A model generated the notes under the pieces. That model was not told the origin of the DNA. It made no database searches and was given only the letters and a program-made list of their open reading frames with translations. From the NCBI RefSeq assembly GCF_001027545.1, contig NZ_CP009498.1:248001-312000 (forward strand): a DNA stretch of 64,000 nt. Reading direction: 5' to 3'. Origin of the DNA: Endomicrobium proavitum (GTDB lineage: Bacteria; Elusimicrobiota; Endomicrobiia; Endomicrobiales; Endomicrobiaceae). The position numbers and the translations under genes are program-made. This document shows positions 7,721 to 16,189 of this stretch, one piece after another (the stretch's first letter is position 1; the number at the start of each line of letters is the position of its first letter).

Positions 7721-8248
7721 ATAGACAACAAAAGATTTCGTACAAACCAGTTTATCAGAGTGCCGGAAGTAAGGCTTATTGATTCCGACGGAAGTCAGGT
7801 GGGCGTTGTTAAAACGCCGCAGGCTTTAGCTATGGCTCAAGCCAAAGAGTTGGATTTGGTGGAAATATCTCCGCAGGCAAAGCCTCCGGTGTGTAAAATA
7901 GTTAACTTCTCAAAATTTCGTTACGAAACGGAAAAGAGAGAAAAAGAAGCCAGAAAGAAACAAAAAGTTTATCAGGTTAAAGAAGTGCGCGTAAGAACAA
8001 GAATCGGCGAGCACGATTTGGAAGTTAAAATAAAGCACGCCAGAGAATTTATAGAAGACGGAAACAAAGTGCAGCTTACGGCGATGTTTTCCGGCAGAGA
8101 AATGCAGCACAAAGATTTAGGCATAAAAATTATGAACAGAATAAAAGACGCTCTTGCCGATATTGCCGAGCCGGAAGGAAGAACGTCTTCAATGGGCACA
8201 AGAGTGTTTTTAACTTTAGCTCCTAAAAAACAAACGGTTACTAAATAA
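7721..8248 (+). CDS. infC: Translation initiation factor IF-3 with apparent AUA start
   Basis: IF-3 binds the 30S subunit and checks start-codon pairing. Both domains are present: the N-terminal RVPEVRLIDSDG block and the C-terminal HAREFIEDGNKVQLTAMF region. The first ATG/GTG/TTG-type start in frame is GTG 7760, which would cut off the family-conserved N-x-x-I-R before VPEVRLI. Reading back gives IDNKRFRTNQFIRVPEV beginning at ATA 7721, five bases after the strong Shine-Dalgarno AGGAGG (7710-7715). infC is known for rare start codons (AUU in E. coli) that allow autoregulation. The product would be 175 residues, normal for the family. Confidence 0.9.
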   Translation: MDNKRFRTNQFIRVPEVRLIDSDGSQVGVVKTPQALAMAQAKELDLVEISPQAKPPVCKIVNFSKFRYETEKREKEARKKQKVYQVKEVRVRTRIGEHDLEVKIKHAREFIEDGNKVQLTAMFSGREMQHKDLGIKIMNRIKDALADIAEPEGRTSSMGTRVFLTLAPKKQTVTK

Positions 8249-8270
8249 AATATATATCGGAGGACGTAAA

Positions 8271-8471
8271 ATGCCAAAAATGAAAACGCATAGCGGCGCG
8301 AAAAAACGCTTCAAAGTTACCGGAACAAAAAAAGTGAAATTCAAAAAACCCGGACAGAGACATCTTTTAACCGGAGATTCCGGAAACCAAAATAGAGCTT
8401 CCAGAAAGTCTTCTATCGTCTCAAAAACAGATATGAAAATAATGAAAAAATATTTGCCTTACGAATTCTAA
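8271..8471 (+). CDS. rpmI: 50S ribosomal protein L35
   Basis: A 66-residue basic protein starting MPKMKTHSGAKKRFKVTGTKK, the L35 signature, and containing HLLTGDSGNQNRASR. GGAGG lies at 8261-8265, ahead of the ATG. Second gene of the conserved infC-rpmI-rplT operon; structural component of the large subunit. Confidence 0.97.
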   Translation: MPKMKTHSGAKKRFKVTGTKKVKFKKPGQRHLLTGDSGNQNRASRKSSIVSKTDMKIMKKYLPYEF

Positions 8472-8505
8472 ATTTATTTACAAATAACACAGGAGAAATT
8501 TATAA

Positions 8506-8853
8506 ATGCGTACTAAAAGCGTAGTTTACACAAGACAAAGAAAGAAAAAAATATTCAGGCTTGCGAAAGGTTCTTACGCAACGAAGAAAAATCGCTGGAG
8601 AATGGTAACGCAGCAGGTTCAAAGATCTTTGGCGTATGCTTATGTCGGCAGAAAAGATAACAAAGCAAACTACAGAACTTTGTGGATTATCCGTTTGAAT
8701 GCCGCCGTTAGAGAAGAGGGAATGTCTTACAACAGATTTATTTCCGGACTTAAGAAAGCAAATATAGTTATAGACAGAAAGATGCTTGCCGATATAGCCG
8801 TTAACGACAACGCTTCTTTTAAGCAACTTGTTGCAGCAGCAAAAGCCGCTTAA
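8506..8853 (+). CDS. rplT: 50S ribosomal protein L20
   Basis: A 115-residue protein with the L20 features: basic N-terminus with [13 protein letters not shown]-like sequence, then AYVGRKDNK and the [20 protein letters not shown] block. L20 is an early assembly protein of the 50S subunit and the usual repressor of this operon. Last of the three; ktrB follows after 9 bases, so read-through into K+ uptake genes is possible. Confidence 0.97.
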   Translation: MRTKSVVYTRQRKKKIFRLAKGSYATKKNRWRMVTQQVQRSLAYAYVGRKDNKANYRTLWIIRLNAAVREEGMSYNRFISGLKKANIVIDRKMLADIAVNDNASFKQLVAAAKAA

Positions 8854-8862
8854 TAAATAAAA

Positions 8863-10167
8863 ATGAATTATTCTCCGACAAAAATCCTTATGTTGTTTTT
8901 TCTCGGATTAATAGCCGCCGGGGCGGCTCTTTTGTCGCTGCCTGCGGCAAGAACTTTAGAGAGTTTTTCATTTATCAATAATTTATTTACGTCTGTTTCC
9001 GCCGTATGCGTTACAGGTCTTTCCGTTGTAGATATAGGAACGTATTACACTAAATTCGGACAGATTGTAATTCTTCTTTTAATGCAGCTTGGCGGAATAG
9101 GATACATGTTTGTTTCTACCGTCATTACTCTTTTAATAGGGAAGATGGCTCTTAAAGACAGGCGTATAATGCAGGATATGTTTGACATAAGTTCTTTTGC
9201 AGGGCTTAAAAAACTTCTTTTGAAGGCTATTTTTTTTGTTCTTGCCATAGAATTTATAGGCGCAATAATATTGACGTTGTTTTTCTTGAAAGATTTCTCG
9301 TTTTTAAGAGCTTCTTATTACGGAGTATTTCACTCTGTTGCGGCTTTTTGTAACGCGGGGTTTTCTCTTTTTCCGGACAGTTTGTCAATGTTTGCAAACG
9401 CGCCAGTTGTGTTATATGTTATTTCCGCTCTTATAATTTTGGGCGGGCTGGGCTTTTTTGTAATAGTTGATATATACGACACATACAAACAAAAACGTTT
9501 GCATCTTACAACTCATACTAAAACCGTTCTTGCGGTTTCCGCCGGAGTTCTTGCGGTTTCTTTCGTAATGTTTCTTTTTTCATGGAGCGCGCCGGATAAA
9601 GGTTTGTTTTATTTTATAAACAATTCTTTTTTTCAGGCTGTCAGCTCAAGAACCGCAGGTTTTTATTCTCTTGCTATTGTAGATTTTAACGAGTTCGTTG
9701 AAACGGCGCTTATATTTATAATGTCTATAGGCGCAGCTCCGGGAAGCACGGCCGGGGGAATAAAAGTTACTACGCTTGCGCTTATTTTTGTATTTATAAG
9801 AAGCGTATTAAGAGGCGATGAAAGCTACGTTTTGTTTAAAAGAAGAATACCTGCGGATATTGTAAAAAAAGCGATTACAATTTTTATAATATTTTTTGCT
9901 CTTGCGGCGTTGTTTTCCGCGGCTCTTGTTTTGTTTGAGAGTTATTTAAGACCGTTAGACGTTATTTTTGAAACTATTTCGGCTTTTGCCACGGTGGGGC
10001 TTTCTTTCGGGATAACCGAAGATTTGTCTCTTGGCGGGCAAATAGTGGCTATAATAGCTATGTTTGTGGGAAGAATAGGCATACTTACAATACTTATGTT
10101 TATGCTTTCTCCGTCAAATAAAGTTAAAAGAATAGAATATCCTGAAGCCAGAATACTTGTAGGATAG
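8863..10167 (+). CDS. ktrB: Trk/Ktr-type potassium channel subunit
   Basis: Integral membrane subunit of a K+ uptake system, about 434 residues, the size of KtrB. The four pore loops show the filter glycines in CVTGLSV, FCNAGFS, SSRTAGFYS and FATVGLSFG. It is followed 8 bases later by a single-RCK regulatory subunit, which indicates the KtrAB arrangement; a TrkH/TrkA assignment is the alternative. Start ATG at 8863. Confidence 0.92.
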   Translation: MNYSPTKILMLFFLGLIAAGAALLSLPAARTLESFSFINNLFTSVSAVCVTGLSVVDIGTYYTKFGQIVILLLMQLGGIGYMFVSTVITLLIGKMALKDRRIMQDMFDISSFAGLKKLLLKAIFFVLAIEFIGAIILTLFFLKDFSFLRASYYGVFHSVAAFCNAGFSLFPDSLSMFANAPVVLYVISALIILGGLGFFVIVDIYDTYKQKRLHLTTHTKTVLAVSAGVLAVSFVMFLFSWSAPDKGLFYFINNSFFQAVSSRTAGFYSLAIVDFNEFVETALIFIMSIGAAPGSTAGGIKVTTLALIFVFIRSVLRGDESYVLFKRRIPADIVKKAITIFIIFFALAALFSAALVLFESYLRPLDVIFETISAFATVGLSFGITEDLSLGGQIVAIIAMFVGRIGILTILMFMLSPSNKVKRIEYPEARILVG

Positions 10168-10175
10168 GAGTTTTT

Positions 10176-10871
10176 ATGAAAGCAAAACAGTTTGCTGTTA
10201 TCGGGCTTGGAACTTTCGGTTATAACGTTGCCGTAGAACTTGCCAAAAAAGGCATACAGGTTTTAGCTATTGATAATGACTCTGAAATAGTAAACAAAAT
10301 AAGCCAGTTTGTAACCCAGTCGTTAATTGCCGACGCTACCGATGAAAAAGCTATGGCGGACGCCGGCGTTGCCGACTGCGACTCAGTGGTAATTTCAATA
10401 GGCGAAAGCATAGAAACAAGCATTCTTACAACATTAATAGTAAAAGAGCTCGGCGTAAAAAATATTATAGTAAAGTGCTCAAGTTTGTGGCACTCAAAAG
10501 TAGCGGCTAAACTTGGTGCCGACACTATAGTTTATCCCGAGTTTGAAATGGCCAAAAAACTTGTTGACAGTATAGTAACGCCCAATATTTTAGAACAAAT
10601 AGAATTATCAAAAGATTATAATCTTGTTGAAATAGTAGCCCCTCAAGAGTTTTGGGGAAAATCCATTAAAGATTCAGGCATACGAGGGAATTACGGCGTT
10701 AACGTTATAGCCATAAGAAAACGCGTGCCCGTAATATCGGACGCCGGAGAAAGCGATATAGGCGAAGAGTTAAATATGGTGCCTGGTCCGGATGACGAAA
10801 TATCCCGCAACGACGTGCTTGTGGTAATAGGTCCCGAGAAATCGCTTGAAAAATTAAAAAAACGCAAATAA
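10176..10871 (+). CDS. ktrA: Ktr potassium uptake regulatory subunit (RCK)
   Basis: A 231-residue cytoplasmic protein with an N-terminal nucleotide-binding GLGTFGYNVA fold (residues 8-17, GxGxxG), acidic residue in LAIDND, and a C-terminal RCK_C domain with the conserved VIAIRK and ISRNDVLVVIG segments. One RCK unit only, as in KtrA; TrkA usually has two. It gates KtrB in response to bound nucleotide. AGGAG lies directly upstream of the ATG. Confidence 0.92.
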   Translation: MKAKQFAVIGLGTFGYNVAVELAKKGIQVLAIDNDSEIVNKISQFVTQSLIADATDEKAMADAGVADCDSVVISIGESIETSILTTLIVKELGVKNIIVKCSSLWHSKVAAKLGADTIVYPEFEMAKKLVDSIVTPNILEQIELSKDYNLVEIVAPQEFWGKSIKDSGIRGNYGVNVIAIRKRVPVISDAGESDIGEELNMVPGPDDEISRNDVLVVIGPEKSLEKLKKRK

Positions 10872-10881
10872 AGGAATTTGA

Positions 10882-11160
10882 ATGGGCAGTAAAAATATAG
10901 AAAACGAAACAGCGTATCTTGAGTTAGGTAAATTTTATTTTATGAACGATAAGCAGGACGAAGCCGTTTTGGAATTTAAAAAAGTTTTGGAATTAAATCC
11001 GGAAAATGCAGAAGCGTATTACAACCTTGGGCTTATAAACGAAAGCGCCAACAAAATTACCGAAGCTAAAAACTTTTACGCGAAAGCCTTGCAGTTTCGC
11101 GCAGATTATAAAAGCGCAAGAGAAAGATTAAATAAACTCATAGGACTTGAAGATGAATAA
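10882..11160 (+). CDS. Small TPR-repeat protein
   Basis: Ninety-two residues with about two tetratricopeptide repeats (AYLELGKFYFMNDKQDEAVL, then AEAYYNLGLINESANKITEA). No signal peptide, so cytoplasmic. TPRs mediate protein-protein contacts; the partner is not evident. It lies between ktrA (10-base gap) and pheS (8-base overlap), so it is probably co-transcribed. Confidence 0.8.
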   Translation: MGSKNIENETAYLELGKFYFMNDKQDEAVLEFKKVLELNPENAEAYYNLGLINESANKITEAKNFYAKALQFRADYKSARERLNKLIGLEDE

Positions 11161-12172
11161 TGTGGAACAAATTACCGCCGAGGCTCTTGAAAAAATAAAT
11201 AATGCCGACGCTGCCGCCATTGAAACTTTAAAAACGGAATATATCGGAAAAAGCGGAGTTTTAACGCAGATTTTAAAATCTCTTGCGAATTATTCCGTGG
11301 AAGAGAAAAAGAAAATAGGCGCCCAGGCTAATAAGGCTAAAAGCGTTATAGAAGAAGCTCTTGAAAAAAGACAGTTGTTGTTAAAAAAAGCTGCTCTTGA
11401 CGAAAAACTAAAAAAAGAAAAAGTTGATTATTCTCAGGCGTTTTATTTTCCTTTTGCAAAAGGAACTCTGCACCCCGTGCTTGAAACAATTGAAAATATC
11501 AGCGATGTTTTTAAGTCGCTTGGTTTTGCGGTTGCGGAAGGTCCGGAAATAGAAAACGACTGGTATAATTTTGAAGCGTTAAATATTCCCGCAGATCATC
11601 CTGCAAGAGATACTCAGGACACGTTTTATCTTGACGGAATTAAAAATTTGCTTAGAACTCACACTTCTCCCGGGCAAATTCACGCCATGGAAAAACAAAA
11701 ACCGCCTATTAAAGTTATAGTTCCGGGAAGAGTTTATCGCAATGAGGCTTCCGACGCTTCGCATTCTTCAACGTTTCATCAAATAGAAGGTCTTGCCGTA
11801 GGAGAAAATATAACTTTTGCGGATTTAAAAAATACGCTTGCAAAATTTGTTCACAAATTTTTCGGAAAAGATTTAGATATACGTTTCAGACCGTCGCATT
11901 TTCAGTTTACGGAACCTTCCGCCGAGGTAGATATGCAGTGTTTTTTCTGCAAAGGCAAAGGATGCAGAGTTTGTAAAAATTCAGGCTGGATTGAAACTTT
12001 GGGGTGCGGAATGGTTCATCCTAACGTTTTAAAAGCCGTTAACTACGACCCGGAAAAATATACCGGCTATGCTTTCGGCATAGGCGTTGAAAGAATTACA
12101 ATGCTTAAATACGGCATAGACGATATTCGTTTATTTTATGAAAACGATTTAAGATTTTTAAAACAATTTTAA
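11153..12172 (+). CDS. pheS: Phenylalanine--tRNA ligase alpha subunit
   Basis: Class II synthetase catalytic subunit. The N-terminal coiled-coil arm (residues 1-90) is followed by motif 2 (VYRNEASDASHSSTFHQIEGL) and motif 3 (AFGIGVERITMLKYG). A CFFCKGKGCRVCKNSGW segment with four cysteines near residues 259-270 resembles zinc-binding insertions seen in many bacterial PheS. I take ATG 11153 over TTG 11147. Length 339 is normal. Forms an (alpha-beta)2 enzyme with PheT. Confidence 0.96.
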   Translation: MNNVEQITAEALEKINNADAAAIETLKTEYIGKSGVLTQILKSLANYSVEEKKKIGAQANKAKSVIEEALEKRQLLLKKAALDEKLKKEKVDYSQAFYFPFAKGTLHPVLETIENISDVFKSLGFAVAEGPEIENDWYNFEALNIPADHPARDTQDTFYLDGIKNLLRTHTSPGQIHAMEKQKPPIKVIVPGRVYRNEASDASHSSTFHQIEGLAVGENITFADLKNTLAKFVHKFFGKDLDIRFRPSHFQFTEPSAEVDMQCFFCKGKGCRVCKNSGWIETLGCGMVHPNVLKAVNYDPEKYTGYAFGIGVERITMLKYGIDDIRLFYENDLRFLKQF

Positions 12173-12205
12173 ACGACAGGCAACGGATAAAAGGTAAAAA
12201 TTAAA

Positions 12206-14569
12206 ATGAAACTTTCTTATAATTGGCTTAAAAAATTTGTTGATTTTAGTTTGTCGCCGCAAGAGCTTTCCAAAGTTCTTACTTCAATAGGCATTGAAAC
12301 TTCCGTGGTTTCGCACGGCGCAAATTGGACGAGCGTTATAACCGCCAAAGTTTTAAGCAAAGAAAAACATCCCAATGCGGATAAACTTTCTCTTTGCTTG
12401 CTTACCGACGGAAAAAATAATTATTCGGTAGTCTGCGGAGCTAAAAACGTAGATGCGGGGCAAATAGTTCCTCTTGCAAAAATCGGCGCTGTTTTGCCGG
12501 GAGATTTTGAGATAAAAAAATCAAAAATAAGAGGCGTTGAGTCGGAAGGCATGATATGTTCCGAAAAAGAACTGGGGCTTAAAGACAGTTCCGAAGGCAT
12601 TTTAGTTTTAGACGAAAAAACGGAAACAGGCGTCCCTCTTGAAAACGTTTTAGGAGATATAGATTCTGTTCTTGAAATAGAAATAACCACAAACAGAGGA
12701 GATTGTTTAAGCCATCTCGGAGTTGCAAGAGAAATAGGCGCAAAACTAAAAAAACAGGTTGTGCTGCCCGTAATTAAAACTCCAAACTCCGCGCAGGCAA
12801 ATAACGTAACCGTAGAATCGCCGTTGTGCTCGCGCTATATCGGCTGTCTTATTAAGGGCGTAAAAGCGGCTCCGTCGCCGAAATGGCTTGCGGATTCTCT
12901 TGAGAAGTGCGGCATAAGACCTATAAATAATATTGTAGATATCACAAATTACGTAATGCTTGAAACAGGACAGCCGCTGCACGCTTTTGATATTACCAAA
13001 CTCTCGTCTGAAAAAGTTATAGTCCGCGCCGCCGCTAAAGATGAAAAAATAACAGCCCTTGACGGTAAAGAATATAAACTTGATGCGGATATGCTTGTTA
13101 TTGCAGACGAACAAAAGCCCGTTGCAATAGCCGGAGTTATGGGCGGAGAATATTCAGGCATAGACGACAAAACCGAAACAGTGTTTTTGGAAAGCGCAAT
13201 ATTTGCTCCGTCTTCAATAAGAAAAACTTCAAAAAAATTAAATCTTTCAAGCGATTCTTCATACAGATACGAAAGAGGCGTTTCTTGGGATATTTCCCAG
13301 TATGCGTCGTGGAGAGCCGTAAATTTAATACTTGAACTTGCAGGAGGACGTCTTGAGTCAAGAGGAGACGTTCGTAAAGTTGAGTATGAAAAAACAAATA
13401 TAATTCTTAGAATAGACAGAGTGTCAAAGCTTTTGGGATATAACGTAGATGAAAAAGAGATAACCGAAATTTTAAGATATTTAGGCATAGATTTAGAGCC
13501 TAAAGGCGAAGTAATACTTTGCACGGTTCCGTCGTGGCGCAACGATATAAAAGAAGAAGTTGATTTAATTGAAGAAGTCGCCCGCATACACGGTTATGAA
13601 AATATTCCGGCGGTTAAAGAGCAGGACGATGCCGTATTTGTAAAAAATAATTCATTTTTTCCTGAAATCGTCGCCGCGTTTAGATCAAAACTTTCCGGAC
13701 TTGGTTTTAGCGAAGCGTTAAACTACAGCTTTTCTGAAATTAAAGAGCTTGAGCTTTTTGATTTGAAATACTCATATAAAATAGCAAACCCTATATCAAA
13801 AGAGAATGAAGTTTTAAGGCCGTCTTTGCTGCCTTCTCTTTATAAAAATCTTTCGTTTAACGCCGGACAGGGCGCAAGCAGAGTGGCGCTGTTTGAATAC
13901 GGCAAAATTTTTACCGCTAAAGGCGAGAGAAAAACTTTTGGCGCTGTAATGTATGGCAGCGTATGGCAGGAATGGTGGAAGTGGTCTGAAAATAAAATAA
14001 ATCCGTCCTTTGATTTTTATTTTGGCGGCGGAATAGTTAAAAATATTTTGCCGTCCGAAGATTTTATTATATCGGAAAATTTAAATCCCGAGGGTTATTA
14101 TCACCCGGGTAAAACGGCTGCCGTTATTTACAGGGGAAAACCTGTGGCGCAGTTTGGCATTTTAAAACCTTCCGTAAGCGCAGATTTAAAAGGCGAAGTT
14201 TTTTATTTTGAGTTTGATATTGAATCTGTGGCTGGCGTTTATGAAAGTTCCGCTTCGCTCTATAAACATTTTACAAAATTTCCGTCGGTAAAAAGAGATA
14301 TATCCGTTACCGCGGATAAATCTTTGCAGTTTGCAAAAATAGAAAAAACTATTAAAAGCATTATGAAAGCCGGAAATATTTTGAAAGATTACTCGCTGTT
14401 TTCGGTTTACGAAGATGCCGCCAAACTCGGAGAAGGCAAAATAAGCTATTCTTTCAGACTGTCTTATAAAAATGACGAAAAAACTCTTACCGATAAAGAA
14501 GTAAATGACGATATGAATAAACTACTTGAAAAATTAGACGGCGAGCTGTCGGTTAAATTAAGACAATAA
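12206..14569 (+). CDS. pheT: Phenylalanine--tRNA ligase beta subunit
   Basis: A 787-residue protein with the usual order: N-terminal tRNA-binding (EMAP II-like) domain around residues 40-150, B3/B4 editing domain around 210-380, B5 domain around 400-470, a degenerate synthetase fold, and a C-terminal ferredoxin-like anticodon-binding domain with FPSVKRDISV near 695. It follows pheS by 33 bases. It ends at a terminator, closing this operon. Confidence 0.96.
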   Translation: MKLSYNWLKKFVDFSLSPQELSKVLTSIGIETSVVSHGANWTSVITAKVLSKEKHPNADKLSLCLLTDGKNNYSVVCGAKNVDAGQIVPLAKIGAVLPGDFEIKKSKIRGVESEGMICSEKELGLKDSSEGILVLDEKTETGVPLENVLGDIDSVLEIEITTNRGDCLSHLGVAREIGAKLKKQVVLPVIKTPNSAQANNVTVESPLCSRYIGCLIKGVKAAPSPKWLADSLEKCGIRPINNIVDITNYVMLETGQPLHAFDITKLSSEKVIVRAAAKDEKITALDGKEYKLDADMLVIADEQKPVAIAGVMGGEYSGIDDKTETVFLESAIFAPSSIRKTSKKLNLSSDSSYRYERGVSWDISQYASWRAVNLILELAGGRLESRGDVRKVEYEKTNIILRIDRVSKLLGYNVDEKEITEILRYLGIDLEPKGEVILCTVPSWRNDIKEEVDLIEEVARIHGYENIPAVKEQDDAVFVKNNSFFPEIVAAFRSKLSGLGFSEALNYSFSEIKELELFDLKYSYKIANPISKENEVLRPSLLPSLYKNLSFNAGQGASRVALFEYGKIFTAKGERKTFGAVMYGSVWQEWWKWSENKINPSFDFYFGGGIVKNILPSEDFIISENLNPEGYYHPGKTAAVIYRGKPVAQFGILKPSVSADLKGEVFYFEFDIESVAGVYESSASLYKHFTKFPSVKRDISVTADKSLQFAKIEKTIKSIMKAGNILKDYSLFSVYEDAAKLGEGKISYSFRLSYKNDEKTLTDKEVNDDMNKLLEKLDGELSVKLRQ

Positions 14570-14599
14570 TTAAGTGAGCTTGTAACTAAAAGCCAAAAT

Positions 14600-14640
14600 A
14601 ACGACAGATCCTGAACTTATTTCATGACCTGTCGTTTTAT
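14600..14640 (+). terminator. Rho-independent terminator after pheT
   Basis: Stem AACGACAG (14600-14607) with CTGTCGTT (14629-14636), then TTATTTTA. An inner TGAA/TTCA pairing extends it. Confidence 0.75.
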
Positions 14641-14659
14641 TTTAGACTTACCCAAAAAT

Positions 14660-16189
14660 ATGAAAAAACTTTTAATTTTATCATTATCAATATTTTTCTT
14701 TTTATCTCCGCTGTATGCCAACCAAGCCGCTGCGCTGCAAGAAAATACCGCTGAAACAATTATTGCCGAATTTGACGCTTATGCGCAAAGACTTCAAAAA
14801 GAGTGGAACATTCCCGGTATGGCTGTTTGCGTTGTTATAGACGGAAAAATTACGTATAAAAAAAGTTTCGGCGTAAAAAAAGTTGACACGTCTGACACGG
14901 TGGACGAAGAGACTGTATTTCAAATAGGTTCATGCACTAAAGCTTTCAGCGCGGCGTTGGTTGCAAAACTTGCGGACGAAGGGTATTTGAAATGGGACGA
15001 CCCCGTAATAAAGTATCTTCCCGATTTTGCTCTTTACGACGACAGTACAACCGTAAATATTACCGTTGAAGATTTATTATCGCAAAATTCCGGACTTCCG
15101 TCGTATTCTCAGCACTTTATGATGCTGTTCGGGTATGATAAAGATTATATACTTCATTCAATGAGATATATAAAACCCGTCGGAGGTTTTAGGGAGAAAT
15201 ACGGTTATCAAAATAATATGTTTTTGCTTTTAGGCGAAGTTGTAGAAAGCGCTACGGGCAGAACGTGGGCTGAAAACGTAAAAAAATATATTTTAAAGCC
15301 GTTAAAGATGAAAAAAACTTCTACGGACTATAAAAGTTTTCTGAAAAATAAAAACAGAAGTTTCGGACATTATTACGCCGGCGGAAAATTGCAATATATG
15401 CCGGAAGATTCTTCTTACGGTCAATGGCCGTATTTGTTTGCTGCCGCCGGAGCCGTAAATACAAATATTAACGATATTTCAAAATGGCTTTTATTTATTA
15501 CAAACGAAGCGTCTGCAGGCAAAAAGAAAATAATTTCCGACGAAAATTTTAATAAATTATTTGAACCTAAAGTTTACGTAAATAAAAATTCTTTTGATAC
15601 AAGCAAAAAGAATTATTATTGTATGGGCTGGCGATACAGCGAATATTATCCGCAGTCCTATTATTGGCACGGCGGCGCTACCGACGGGCAGGGCGCTTAT
15701 GTGTCTTTTCTGGAAAACAGAAAAGTTGCAATAGCGGTTCTTATGAATTTGCCTAACGGCAGAATGGCTGACGCTTTAACGAAGAAACTTTATGATTTGT
15801 ATCTTGGAAATCAAAAAACAAATTGGAGCGCTTTGCAAATGAAAGAAGCCGCAAGATCTGCAAAAGATAAAAATTTAAAAACCAAACCGGCAAAACCGTC
15901 GGCGCATTTGGAACTTGAGAAATATGCCGGAAATTATCATAATATTTTATACGGCGACGCGGAAATAAAACTTGAAGACGGCAAGTTGAAATTTTCCGCC
16001 GGAGCAAAGCAAACGTGGATAACGTTAAAACATTTTAACGCGCACTCTTTTGACGGAACGGGCGTTCCCGGATGGAGTTTTAAACGCCCTATGTTTGTTT
16101 TCTTTGTAAGTAAAAAATCCGATGTGGAAGGTTTTATAGTAGAAAATATGACCGACGGCATAGAAGGCGTTTTTAAAAAAGTAAAATGA
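14660..16189 (+). CDS. Secreted serine hydrolase of the beta-lactamase/PBP-like family
   Basis: A 509-residue protein from ATG 14660, chosen because MKKLLILSLSIFFFLSPLYA is a signal peptide; an upstream ATG at 14624 would bury it and overlaps the pheT terminator. The class C beta-lactamase-like fold has SxxK as SCTK (91-94), YxN as YQN (183-185) and a HGG motif in YWHGGATDG. The C-terminal ~100 residues resemble the DUF3471 domain. Such enzymes act as periplasmic esterases, peptidases or DD-peptidases; the substrate is unknown. Its stop overlaps the next start (ATGA). Confidence 0.85.
   Translation: MKKLLILSLSIFFFLSPLYANQAAALQENTAETIIAEFDAYAQRLQKEWNIPGMAVCVVIDGKITYKKSFGVKKVDTSDTVDEETVFQIGSCTKAFSAALVAKLADEGYLKWDDPVIKYLPDFALYDDSTTVNITVEDLLSQNSGLPSYSQHFMMLFGYDKDYILHSMRYIKPVGGFREKYGYQNNMFLLLGEVVESATGRTWAENVKKYILKPLKMKKTSTDYKSFLKNKNRSFGHYYAGGKLQYMPEDSSYGQWPYLFAAAGAVNTNINDISKWLLFITNEASAGKKKIISDENFNKLFEPKVYVNKNSFDTSKKNYYCMGWRYSEYYPQSYYWHGGATDGQGAYVSFLENRKVAIAVLMNLPNGRMADALTKKLYDLYLGNQKTNWSALQMKEAARSAKDKNLKTKPAKPSAHLELEKYAGNYHNILYGDAEIKLEDGKLKFSAGAKQTWITLKHFNAHSFDGTGVPGWSFKRPMFVFFVSKKSDVEGFIVENMTDGIEGVFKKVK

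Noticed and set aside
14624-14659. Upstream ATG for the serine hydrolase
   Set aside because: It lies within the pheT terminator hairpin and would add 12 residues ahead of a clean signal peptide.
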